A DNA stretch of 64,000 nt from positions 7,188,734 through 7,252,733 of the forward strand of contig NC_061806.1 in NCBI RefSeq assembly GCF_021462225.1. Direction: 5' to 3'. A program made the position numbers and the translations under genes. Each line of letters opens with the position of its first letter. Position 1 is the stretch's first letter. The DNA is from Girardinichthys multiradiatus (Eukaryota; Chordata; Actinopteri; Cyprinodontiformes; Goodeidae). The notes beneath the pieces were generated by a model. That model worked only from the letters and a program-made list of their open reading frames with translations. It ran no database searches and was not told where the DNA came from. Of the stretch, positions 11,263-21,187 are shown piece by piece.

Positions 11263-13045
11263 ATGTTTGTATACACAAGCACAGATGCAGACACTTGTTG
11301 CTTCCTTTTCTTATTTTTGGATGTGTCGGGTCCTTTATTGGAACCCTGCACATACTCTTCCCAAATTTTTAACTTACACTGACTTTTTTACTGACTTTGG
11401 CTTTGCTTTACACAGATGAATGAGGGTTCAGGCCCTGTCCATTTAAATCTTATTTGTTTAAACATAGCTTTTTTGCACCCTTATTTTATTGTCTAAGGGC
11501 AAGAGATAAAGCATAGACAAGCTGAGGAAGCTAGTGTGGCATTCTGCAACACTCCTAACTTTCTCTCAGACCGTTGAACAAACAATTAGCCAATAAAACA
11601 GCAAAGATGATTAGTTTAATTTACCAATGTACATTTTAATTTGCCGATGTACTTAAATCTATTGATAAATATTACTTATATTACTGAATTGGACATCAAG
11701 TGACTCTCACCTGACACTTGCCATTGCTATACATTGAATCAGTGCTGCTGCAGAAGCAGTATCAGAAGTACAAAAAAACTTCCTTTTTAAAGGCCAATAA
11801 AGTTCTATGAATAGAATAACATATTGCAATGAAAATTTGACTTAAATATAATTGTATAATTGAGATTTTTCTGACATGATATGTAATATGCGAACAGTTC
11901 TAGAAAAAAGTGATGAATGCCAGGAAAAGTAGTAGTGTTTAAAATACTAAAAACATTTTACCTGGTTAAATAAAGATTCAATAAAACTATATAATACAAG
12001 GATTTTAATATTCACATATTGTAATGTATTGGTGGAGTTTATGAAGGGTACCCAGAATCTGAATTCCTGGACATCTAAGCATTAAATAAATATTATTTTC
12101 CAGATTCTGTTCGTTAACCATATTTTAAAATATGCAATATCCTTTGTAGAAACGTAACATTTGTTTTATTAAGTTTGTTTTTCACCCCCCTATGTTCCTC
12201 AAAGTTGATCTTCCTCATTAAGCTAGTTTTGCTGGACATCCTATTCTAGCGTTTTCACTCTTTGCCGCTATTGTTTATATCTTGCCTACCCCCTTACAAA
12301 TGAATATTAATTTATAGCACTTTGCTGCATCGGCGGCCAGTGCTTTCTTATTTTTCATCCTCTCCCTTTGTGCTCTTCCTTTTCTTCTTTGGCTGTCTCT
12401 GTGTGTTTCTCTGTGATGCTGTGACAGACAGCCTCAGAATAAGAAAGGAGGGGGTGGGGGGCTGGGAACCTTAGGGTGGCAGATACCCGATTGAGCCACA
12501 TGAATGACACAGATTGTTTATTTTAAAAAATCAAGCGTGTCCCGAGCGAAGCCTTTGGTCCTGTCCCTCAGGGATAACTGAGTGGGCTAGGCCACTTGGA
12601 AGTGTCCTGGTGGCCAGTCCGCCCCTGGGCCTAGGTGACAGGAGTAACACGAATACATCAGTTTTCAAATTCCAGCATCAGGCAAGACACCAACAAACTG
12701 TGACACAATAATCACAGCTCACAACACAAATCAATTGACAGTACTGCAATCAAAATATAGCACTCTTGGTATAGTTACCAACACTAAAATGCACAGTTCC
12801 CATGCTGCTTATAGATTTATGTTTAGAGATAGTACATATTTCTATGTGTTATAACATCAGCAATTTTCTCAGCTGTAATTTGAGCCATATTTTATGAAAA
12901 ATTGTATTAGAAATAAGGGCAAATGCATGCTCATCCTGCAACAGAACAGCATGGTTTTGTTGACATGGTTTAATGCATAGCAATGCATGTGCACGTCATT
13001 ATCTATATAGCAGCTTATAGGCAATATCCAATCCAGTAAAATATA
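11263..13045. other. intron sequence
   Basis: No gene is recognised. Near 11960-11995 the phrase ACCTGGTTAAATAAAG resembles the 3' tail seen on several fish transposons, but no body could be attached to it. Confidence 0.4.
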
Positions 13046-13330
13046 TCAATGCTTAAACCCATCCATCCACCCACCTACCCACCTCTTCCAGCTCTGCTGG
13101 GAGAACCCCAAGACATTCCCAGGCCAGCTGAGAGACATAGTGTCTCTAGCACTTCCTGGGTCTTTCTCAGAGTCTCCTCCCAGTTGGACATGCCAGGAAC
13201 GCCTCCCTAGAGAGGTGTCCGGGCAGGGCATGCCTGAGGTGGTTCAGCCAGATGCCTGAACCACCTCAACTGGCTTCTCTAGATGCGGAGGACCTGCGGC
13301 TCTACTCTGAGTCTTCTCACCCGATTTCTG
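13046..13330 (-). repeat. RTE-like LINE 3' fragment, minus strand
   Basis: After the minus-strand 3' tail of repeated GGAT/GGGT units (13046-13085), the sequence parallels the better preserved copy at 30240-30480. It corresponds to the end of the reverse-transcriptase frame (the region ending LLPPRPDP in that copy). It is diverged and frameshifted and has no function of its own. Confidence 0.55.
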
Positions 13331-14148
13331 AGGGAGAGCCCAGCTGCCTTGCGGTGTTCTAACTATTATTATGATTATATTATTTAATATTTAATTCAAT
13401 AATAATTCTTTCTGTGTTGTCAACAAGTGTTGTCCTGTGAATAACAGTCCAACATGGCGGTGGTATTAGGACAAAAGAGAAAAGGCTAAAACGCGCTCTG
13501 CATTACTGAACAGCAAAACTGTACAAACATGGAATAAATTCACATAATTCCTAAAATACAAGAATTTATCAACAAAAGTAATTCAACTCAGTCAAACATA
13601 TTTCAATTAAAGGACTAGAACAACTGAATTAAACCTATAGCTTCCTTAAAGTCAATCATGTACCCTTAAAATACCATTAATAAAAGGATTAAAATGCATA
13701 GGCATTGTATTCATGTTATGGCCAAATTGTGTTTTAAAAACCACCCTTTAAATTAAGTTTTTCTTAAGAGGAACACAACAACAAACAAATAATTAGCCTC
13801 AGGATGAAATGTAGGAACACATGTGACATGTTTTTCATCAGAAATCAGGTCAATCTGTAACATAGCAGGGTTATCCTGAAACTTACATTTTTTACTGTAA
13901 TGCCTCCTTGTGGATATCTTAAGTTATTACAAACGTGTGATGCAAAGGACAAATTTACAGTGTAAAGAACTCACAGCAAGATATTTTAAGAACTTCCACA
14001 ACAAAAAAGAACATATAAACAGATATATTGGCAATCACAACAGAATCATAATGCTAAGAAGTCATGTTTCATTTGTCATGTTTAATGTTAACTAAATGGA
14101 AGCAGTTTTTGAATACTAGATGGTGATTAATTTTACTGTCTCTGAAAG
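13331..14148. other. intron sequence
   Basis: AT-rich intron ending at the acceptor CTGAAAG (14142-14148). No feature seen. Confidence 0.45.
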
Positions 14149-14301
14149 GACCTGGATGGTGTTGACATCATGCTGGGAGTGTGCTCCAGTGGCCTGATGG
14201 TGTACAAAGATAAATTGAGAATTAACCGTTTCCCGTGGCCCAAAGTCCTTAAGGTGTCCTATAAGCACAGCAGCTTCTTTATTAAAATACGACCATCTGA
14301 G
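14149..14301 (+). CDS. epb41: epb41 exon, FERM F3 lobe start
   Basis: This 153-bp exon of 51 whole codons reads [20 protein letters not shown] followed by [19 protein letters not shown] and [12 protein letters not shown]. It is the start of the phosphotyrosine-binding-like F3 lobe, the lobe that contacts glycophorin C and p55 partners in 4.1R. The VCSSGL and RFPWPK residues favour 4.1R over the 4.1G/B/N forms as I recall them. The donor is GTATAT. Confidence 0.92.
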
Positions 14302-14404
14302 GTATATAACCTTTGTTCTTCATTACCATACTTATCCCAACCTATACTGAAATCAGGGGTGATTTTATCATAACATTTTTTTTATTCTGATTTACCTCTA
14401 ACAG

Positions 14405-14502
14405 ACAGAACAATATGAGAGTGCAATTGGTTTCAAACTTCCTAATTATAAGGCCGCCAAGAAGCTGTGGAAAGTATGTGTTGAACATCACACCTTCTTT
14501 AG
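14405..14502 (+). CDS. epb41: epb41 exon, FERM F3
   Basis: This 98-bp exon reads [20 protein letters not shown] then [12 protein letters not shown] plus two bases of Arg. I chose the acceptor at 14404 over a second AG four bases on because it keeps the frame and the conserved EQYES spacing. The donor is GTAGAG. Confidence 0.9.
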
Positions 14503-14594
14503 GTAGAGTATGTTCTTTTCATTGCTTGAACAGTTTTCTGTGATCAAAATTTGACACTTGAGGCTGTTAACCAATATTTTTTCTTTGTGCACAG

Positions 14595-14770
14595 GTTAAC
14601 TTCCACTGAGATGGCCACCACCCCGAGAAAGTTCCTGGCACTGGGCTCAAAATTTCGTTACAGTGGTAGGACTCAGGCCCAGACCAGACAGGCTAGCTCT
14701 CTGATTGATAGACCAGCTCCTATGTTCCAGCGCTCTTCCAGCAAGAGGAATTCACACAGTCTGGATGGAG
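14595..14770 (+). CDS. epb41: epb41 exon, F3 end and start of FERM-adjacent region
   Basis: This 176-bp exon completes Arg and reads [20 protein letters not shown], then [20 protein letters not shown] and [18 protein letters not shown]. The [20 protein letters not shown] block closes the FERM domain. The SSKR.SHSLDG block begins the FERM-adjacent region, which in this family carries regulatory phosphorylation sites. The donor is GTACAG. Confidence 0.92.
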
Positions 14771-15672
14771 GTACAGTATGAGTATTATACTCATAGAAAC
14801 ACTGGTAATCTAGTTGGTGTGCTACCCAGGGTTCTTTAATGAGTTCACATGGTATTACATGCCTTGATATGACAGTGATCTGTATTGTTCAGCCACTCCA
14901 AGGACAACGCAGCACTTTTTGGCCCATTGTACAAACCCTGCACATAAGGATTAATTGCCTTATCTGCCCTTTCCTTTAAACTTAGGAGTTTAAACGTAGG
15001 AGTACACTACTTCTCAGATTCAAAAATTGACTACATCTTTAGGCAACATCTTCAATATGCTAAATAATGGCAAAAAATACGTAAAGCTTATGTGGAAAAG
15101 TTTGCATTTCTACTATTTTCAGAAGTTCAGAATTTAGGCTAATGCTTGTATCTCCGTGCTTCCGTGTGCAAACTGTACTATACATACACAGTAAAGGTAT
15201 AGATGTTGTGTGCTAAGATTACCCACCACTCTGAGCTAAGCCATTTATGTTTTTTGTTTTCAAAAAAAGGTCTTGGGTCTATTCAGCCATTAATTGCTTT
15301 CCACTTTTCTAAGATTGGGTCATGGGGGTAACAGGTCCAGTTGGAAAACCCAACTGTGTTTTTCCTTTCCTCAATTTTTGCTCCTGGCTCACTGCTTACT
15401 TTCCACCCAAGTCCTGGTCACAGCAGGGCTTGGGTTTTTCTGTTGCATTTTATTTATTATAACAATAATACAACAGGCTTTTTGTTGCATTATATTTTGG
15501 AGCAAATTGGACTGTATTTTATTGGATTTAAATCTAAATTGGATTGGATCAGAATTTGATCTGAAGACTTTATGATTGCATTGTATCAGAATAAATTGGA
15601 TTCTCTATGACTGGATATGAGTTGTTTGCCTGTAGTTGACACTTTTTTAATTTGGAACTATATAAATAAAAC

Positions 15673-15714
15673 TATATTGAATTGAACAACATTTTTGTTG
15701 TTCAATTCAATATA
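15673..15714. repeat. perfect inverted repeat (19-bp arms, 4-nt loop)
   Basis: Arms 15673-15691 and 15696-15714 are perfect reverse complements around TTTT. It is AT-rich. Confidence 0.9.
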
Positions 15715-15724
15715 CATGTACTTT

Positions 15725-15766
15725 TGACATACTACACTATGTGATATTACATAGTGTAGTATGTCA
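15725..15766. repeat. perfect inverted repeat (18-bp arms, 6-nt loop)
   Basis: Arms 15725-15742 and 15749-15766 are perfect reverse complements around GATATT. It lies 11 bp from the preceding hairpin and 60 bp before the acceptor of the next exon. Confidence 0.9.
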
Positions 15767-15826
15767 GATTTGATTTCTTTGGAAATTTAAAATGAGCTCA
15801 CCGTGTCTCCTTTTCGACCAACCCAG

Positions 15827-16071
15827 CTATGGCTACTACTCCTGACAACAAATCCAATCGTCCAGTCAGTGCCCCTGTTATGTCACCAGCCTCTCCAGGT
15901 GAAGCAAGGCCATCACCATTGCTACCCACACTGCCTCACCCTAACCATCTTGATGGCTCCACACCCAAATGTCAACGGCATATAGATTGGAAGAGGGAGC
16001 TAAAGACAGAATGTAGGCCAGAGCACACTAAGAGTCACAGCTCAAAACCACAGTCTGCTTCGGAGATTAAG
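15827..16071 (+). CDS. epb41: epb41 exon, FERM-adjacent / U2 region
   Basis: This 245-bp exon enters in phase 1 (G|CT = Ala) and leaves in phase 0. It reads MATTPDNKSNRPVSAPVMSP, a Pro/Ser-rich stretch, and then a Lys/Glu-rich end finishing SASEIK. The position matches the poorly conserved linker between the FERM domain and the spectrin-actin-binding domain of 4.1 proteins. The acceptor is ACCCAG after a pyrimidine tract, and the donor is GTAAGG. Sequence similarity is low, so the assignment rests on frame continuity and place. Confidence 0.8.
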
Positions 16072-17080
16072 GTAAGGGGTCGAAGACCTTGTTTGTTTCT
16101 GTACAATGCCATTAACTTTAGGATTGGTCAATCTTACTGTGCAAAATATTACCAAAGACCATAATGAAAGGTAATGAGTAATTTTTGCGCAATCTACCAA
16201 TGTACTCAGAAATGTAATGTTATAAATTGCGTATGCCTTTTACAGTATATTAAAGTGTTACGATCCTCAGTGTTACGATACTCAGAAATTGTGCTCTATA
16301 ACCTTAGGTCCCAATTTTGAAGGTATGAATATAAACAATGAAACAAAATGTGCTCTGTAAATACCGAAATGTGTAAAAGGTTCCTAAGACCCAAACCTTC
16401 TATAAATGCCACAAGAAGAAAATCATGGTTGGTATAGCTATGTAAAGATTGTACCCTGAGAGTTCCTTGGAACTGACTATAATATTATGAGTTTTGTATA
16501 TGCTACTAGACTGTTGCCAGGAGAGAGCGGAGGCACTCCCCATCCGTGACCAATAGGGAGAAAAAGTGCCAGGTTTGTTTGCCTGATTCATGATCACTCA
16601 GCATGAAAATAATAATAATAATTACATCATTTGCTGAAAACTTTTAAATGGCTTTAGACAAAACAAGAATAAAAATAAAAATTTACTGTTCTGTTGTGGT
16701 GAAATAAATAGAGAACCAATAGAGATGTGTTTGGTTTTCAAAATTGAAATTCAGTACACAAGAAAAAAATATGTATTGAGAAAAACATTTCAATAACAAT
16801 GCATTGACATCTATAAATTATGAAAGACCTTTTCATAACAAAAAAGTAAATAATGTATACATTTTTTTAATGTGTTCACGTCTTTAAAAAGTTGATTATC
16901 TTTTTATGCCCAGCCTAATTGGCCTTGCCTTATTTTCTATTAGGAACTTACACTATATTGTCAAAAGTATTTGTTTGTCTACTTTTATATGTACACGAAC
17001 TTTGCTGACATCCTATTCTTATTCTACAAGGTTCAATTTCAAATAATCTTTATTATCAATACCCATTTTCTTTTTTTAGC
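16072..17080. other. first part of the long intron before the SAB exons
   Basis: AT-rich DNA with a short AAT run (about 16606-16622). No gene or clear repeat seen. Confidence 0.4.
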
Positions 17081-17255
17081 ACTAGTAGCCTTTATTGTAC
17101 AGTAATCATTCAGGAAAGTGGGTGAAGAGTAAATTGGAAGACATGCAGCTATGGCATGGGACTAGGAATTGAAACCCAGGACAACCATGTTGAGAACTAT
17201 AGCCTTTGTGCATGCTTTGCGCGCTCTACCAACTGAGGTACCAGCGCCCATCAAA
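17081..17255 (-). repeat. tRNA-derived SINE, minus strand (second family)
   Basis: On the minus strand the sequence starts GGGCGCTGGTACCTCAGTTG and continues GTAGAGCGCGC, very like a tRNA 5' half with its A-box. A B-box-like GGTTTCAATTCC follows about 60 nt later. The minus-strand 3' end is A-rich. The 5' part would fold like a tRNA, but the spacing and tail mark it as a retroposed SINE and not a tRNA gene. Confidence 0.6.
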
Positions 17256-18249
17256 ACCATTTGCCAATGACTACACACTCTACACCCCTTTACACATATT
17301 ACCTACAGGGTGTTGGGGCCCACTGGATCTGGTGTGGAAGTTGTCAGTCCTGTGTCCTCTTCTAGTCTGGGACTGCTGTAAATGTGTTTGTGTATGTGTG
17401 TGTGTTTACGTGTTTGTGCCCGCATGTATGATTGCAAGCGTCAGGATTTTGTTAATGCCACTGCCATTTCTGTGCAAGGTTCCAAAATTTGTTCAAATTA
17501 CACCAACTGCTCTCCCAGTCCTGCACATTTTACGATCTGTCTTGTGGGAAAGATTCCTTGTTTTTTTAATTTCTACCCCAGCCAAAGATAGGTTGCGGAC
17601 CACGCTAAACAGAGCTTTGCCAGTCTGGGTCCCTATCACAACCGATCTAATGTCCAAAAGAGAGAGAAAGCTGATTTTGCAAGAGACAAAAGCTTTTAAT
17701 GATGCAGAAGAAATTTATGAATGAAAATATATAGTCTGACAGTGATTTTGTTTTCATAAAAATATTTTTAATAGTTTACATGCACACATGGTTGTAAAGA
17801 ATAATAACGGCAAGTAACTTGCTAGAAAAAGACAACAAATGTATGAAGATTTATCCACATTACACATGGAACTGGTCAGTCTTACAGCTATTAAAGTGAA
17901 CAAGGTGCTCAGACGTACCTACAAAGACAATGACTTGGTGTGCAGAACCGCTTCCAAACCTTTTCCCTGACCCCCAAAAAAATGTTAAATATAAATAAAA
18001 CATTAAATACAAACAACGTTTCGCAGCCAGTTCAATTTAATTGGAATATAGGACCTGTAAATGAGTAGATTTCATGCAAAGCCCTACATGGTGGAGTCTG
18101 GATTTGGGGTTTACAATATGCTGTATGAAAGGTCCCCACACCTTGTGAAACTGTGAATCACAAGAATTCATCACTGAGTAGTGGATCTTTTCAAGACTTA
18201 AGAAGGAAATTAGATCCTTTAACTATTGATTAAGGGTAGGGGTAGTTGT
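17256..18249. other. intron sequence with a short TG-rich run
   Basis: A TG-rich stretch lies at 17376-17420. No protein-coding exon or element could be supported here. Confidence 0.4.
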
Positions 18250-19057
18250 GTTTATCCATTTTAACAGAATTCTGCATCTATCCAGAAGAGAGGCAAAAGA
18301 TAACACGGTGTGTTCAGAGGAAGAGAGGGCAGTGTCACTCTCTTTGGTGCTGAAAAGTGCCACTAGTAAGTTGGGTTCTATGTGGTGCCAAAAGATGAGA
18401 AACAGGGTTTGAAAGATGTATTTTCAGTATTTTTAAAGATATAGACATGTCCAAAAAATATGAATAAGGGAGGCCACACGTGTCGCACCCAGGGCTTATA
18501 TATGGATTAATGCGAAACAGCCTCCCGTTAGACATATGAAATCTATGCACAACTTTAACCTGCAACAAACAGTGTTGGCCACAGAGTGATGATGAATTAA
18601 CCGATTTAAAATAAGATCCCAATTTTTCTCTGATAATGACAAACCATACTGATACAAGTCCTCTGTGGTTAGGGTTCAAAAAGAAAGGGTTGAATTGAAA
18701 TGCCAATTTTTTTGGAAGTGGGGAGCTACAGCAAAATTGACTGAAAGCAGTAAATTTTGGAGCATAGTCAGTAAGTGTGGTGGACCTGGGAGAAAAAAAG
18801 AGTAGTGCTTGCCGCCAGGATGGAGATGGCACCAGATGTCAGAGACATCATAGTAAGACAAAAAGGAATTTATAAAAGAAGACGATTTGCTAGTTGTGTA
18901 AGGATTGGAAGACGGTTGATCCAGTAATGGATCCAACTAGCAGTTAAGGTCCCCACAATTATAAGAGAGTAGGATCTATTCTACTTCAGTGTTGAGTTGT
19001 ATAATTGCCTTTAGACAAACACATATCTGCCGTTTTTGTCAGAAACTATACTGTGTT
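18250..19057 (-). pseudogene. L1-type LINE ORF2 fragment, minus strand (left part)
   Basis: The minus-strand text includes the end of an apurinic-type endonuclease domain (near 18780-18850, residues such as SDIWCHLHPGGKHYSFF) and then jumps to the C-terminal zinc-knuckle-like region of an L1 ORF2 (LQVKVVHRFHMSNGR, SPGCDTC near 18480-18570). The whole reverse transcriptase between them is absent. The 5' half of the same endonuclease lies at 25014-25240, on the other side of the inserted LTR elements. Stops and frameshifts occur throughout. Confidence 0.7.
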
Positions 19058-19739
19058 TGTCATATTTGGTTGTAACTTCTTGACCCGCATGCAGAACCAA
19101 ACAAGCAGGAGACAAATAAAAAGGTTTAAAAGGGTTTATTTGGGGTGAAAAGGTGCTCAAAACAGGAAACTGGGACTTGAGGCTTCTGTAAGGGCAAGGA
19201 ACACTTAGCAGGAAGTTTTCAGGGGAGGCTGATCAGAAGTTGCATAAATAAGGAGAGGCAGCTTACAGTTCTAGTTGTGATGGAAATGCTCTGAGGTGGG
19301 GTTGCAATTCTGGTGGTCAGTCTGGCAGTGGGTTTATTAGTTGGGATCTGAGTTGATGAAACTGCCGGTGTTTTTGAAGAGCGGGCAGGCAGAGGCTAGA
19401 GCGATAAGGTATTGCAGAGGACAGCTTGTAGGAAGGCTTTCCGGTAACAAACTGATCATCTGTGAGGTTGTAGGTGAAATCCGGGAACAAAGTGGTTCCT
19501 TGAACCTGGAGGGGAAAGCAGCAAAGGAAGGCTTAGGCAGGTTGAGTTCAAAGACAGTCTAAAAACTACTAAGAGGTTCGAAAACAAGAACTTGAGACTC
19601 AGAGGGCTTGATTTTACCAACAGATTTGGACCATCAGGCGAAGAATGGTCATCCAGCAACTCCTTATAAACGCTGTAGCAGATGATTACTTGCAGGTGCG
19701 CTGCTATCAGCTGTACACCACGCCCACCAGCAGAGCTCC

Positions 19740-20174
19740 TGTGAGATCTCTGCTGGCTGGTTCTGGCACTTCATTGTTCTCAGCTGCAACTCATCCAGCT
19801 AATGAGCTCATGGCTTTTTAAGACAGCTGCTGACACAGTCTGTTGCTGGAACATAGTCTCTGTTATGTGGACTTCTGTCAGCCTGCCTGATCGCTTGTTG
19901 TCCTGCCTTCCTGTCGATCTGCCCATCTGTCTGCCTGCCTGTCGCCATATGGAACTCTTCTTCAGGAAATCTGCACTGTAAATATTTCCACCGCCAGAAC
20001 ACTCTCTCTCTGCTCGGATCCTTGGGGCTTCCTCATCCTCTGGCTTCTAACAACTCTAATCAAGGTCTACCTAAGTTGGAACAATAAAACCTCATTTCAA
20101 TCTAATTCTGTGCATCGAATCTGTGTCATCTTCTGATTTGGTTATATTTCGACAACCTGAGTAAATTAATGATA
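19740..20174 (+). repeat. 5' LTR of the complete Ty3/gypsy element
   Basis: 435 bp starting TGTGAGATC and ending AATGATA. U3 would be 19740-19844 if the transcript starts at 19845. A polyadenylation signal AATAAA lies at 20083-20088. The exact end could shift by one or two bases because the flanking duplication shares bases with the LTR ends. Confidence 0.93.
19815..19855 (+). promoter_or_regulatory. TATA-like box and predicted transcript start of the retrotransposon
   Basis: The TATA-like TTTTTAAG begins at 19815. Thirty bases later, at 19845, GCTGGAACATA begins; this is the exact reverse complement of the 11 bases just after the 5' LTR. In self-priming elements this 11-mer is the first sequence of the RNA, so the start site is predicted twice, by promoter spacing and by primer pairing. 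Confidence 0.7.
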
Positions 20175-20175
20175 G

Positions 20176-20186
20176 TATGTTCCAGC
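20176..20186 (+). promoter_or_regulatory. self-priming primer-binding site
   Basis: TATGTTCCAGC follows the 5' LTR by one base and is the reverse complement of 19845-19855. No tRNA-type TGG primer site is seen. The gag ATG (20177) lies inside it. Confidence 0.75.
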
Positions 20187-21187
20187 CAGCAGACATGTCG
20201 AAAAACAAATCAGATGAAGATGAACAGACCTCCTGGAGGGAACGCCTCCAATCCACTGAGACCATGCTTCAACAGTTGCTACAACAACAAAGGACGACAG
20301 ATGCCCATCTCACGGAACTTGGTGGTATGGTACATGCCTTAAGTGAAATATTAACCAAACTCTCACCCGCTCCTTCCAATCCTCCAGTTCGTTCTGAGAA
20401 TCCTCAGCCACCCACAACCCACTCATCCGGAATCCGAGAACCTGATTTCCGTCCGTCTGAACTTTTTGATGGCAACCCTAATAATTTTGGTGGGTTTTCT
20501 CTCCAATGTGAGTTGGCTTTTAGTCGTTCCCCCTCTCTGTTTCCGACTGCTGCTTCCAAGATCACTTTTATTGTTACCTCCCTAAAAGGATCTGCTTTAC
20601 GCTGGGCGCACGCTTTTCTCACAACTAACCCTATTGAGTCTCTGAGTTATGCTGTTTTTTTCAGTCACTTCAAGGAAGTCTTTGATCAACCACTCCAACA
20701 GGAGACAGCTGCTAAGAAGTTACTTACCCTCAAACAGGGAAAGAGGGCATTGGCGGAGTTCGCCATCGACTTCCGGGTGGCAGCACAGGAGGTGGGTTGG
20801 GATGAAGCGGCACTCAAGGGTATTTTTGTGAATTCCCTTACAAATCAGATAAAGGACCAGTTGGTTTTAAGAGATCAACCTGCGAGACTGGATGATTTAA
20901 TCAAACTGTCAATCCGTATTGACAACCGCCTAAGAGAGAGACAAGCTGAGAGGAATCATAAGTCAGAGTGGCAGCACTTTATGGCACCTCGGACCGCTTA
21001 CCTTGATACACCCACTTCCTCTTCGGAGGGATCTGTGGAACCTGAGCCTATGCAGGTTGGTCACACTCGTCTCTCTCCTGAAGAGCGACAACGTCGTTTT
21101 GGGGCTGGTCTTTGTTTGTATTGTGGACAAGGTGGACATTATGTTGCAAGATGCCCTAAGAAGGGAAAAGAGGGGGCTCGTCAATAG
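20177..21187 (+). CDS. gag: retrotransposon Gag protein
   Basis: This 336-residue frame is the structural protein that packages the element's RNA in cytoplasmic particles. A charged, Gln-rich coiled-coil-like N-terminus (about residues 10-60) is followed by a Ty3/gypsy gag core (about 90-260) and a C-terminal zinc knuckle, [14 protein letters not shown] (CX2CX4HX4C), near residue 315. The first ATG overlaps the primer-binding site; an alternative start is the ATG at 20195. It ends with TAG at 21185-21187, overlapping the pol frame, which is open from 21160. No break is seen. Confidence 0.93.
   Translation: MFQPADMSKNKSDEDEQTSWRERLQSTETMLQQLLQQQRTTDAHLTELGGMVHALSEILTKLSPAPSNPPVRSENPQPPTTHSSGIREPDFRPSELFDGNPNNFGGFSLQCELAFSRSPSLFPTAASKITFIVTSLKGSALRWAHAFLTTNPIESLSYAVFFSHFKEVFDQPLQQETAAKKLLTLKQGKRALAEFAIDFRVAAQEVGWDEAALKGIFVNSLTNQIKDQLVLRDQPARLDDLIKLSIRIDNRLRERQAERNHKSEWQHFMAPRTAYLDTPTSSSEGSVEPEPMQVGHTRLSPEERQRRFGAGLCLYCGQGGHYVARCPKKGKEGARQ

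Noticed and set aside
17150..17255. tRNA gene
   Set aside because: The A-box region is very tRNA-like, but the B-box is imperfect and too far away, and an unrelated body with an A-rich end follows. It is a SINE.
19808..20002. Identical 64-residue antisense frames in both LTRs (also 24584-24778)
   Set aside because: They reflect LTR identity and a CTGCCTGCCTGT-type simple sequence, not a protein gene.
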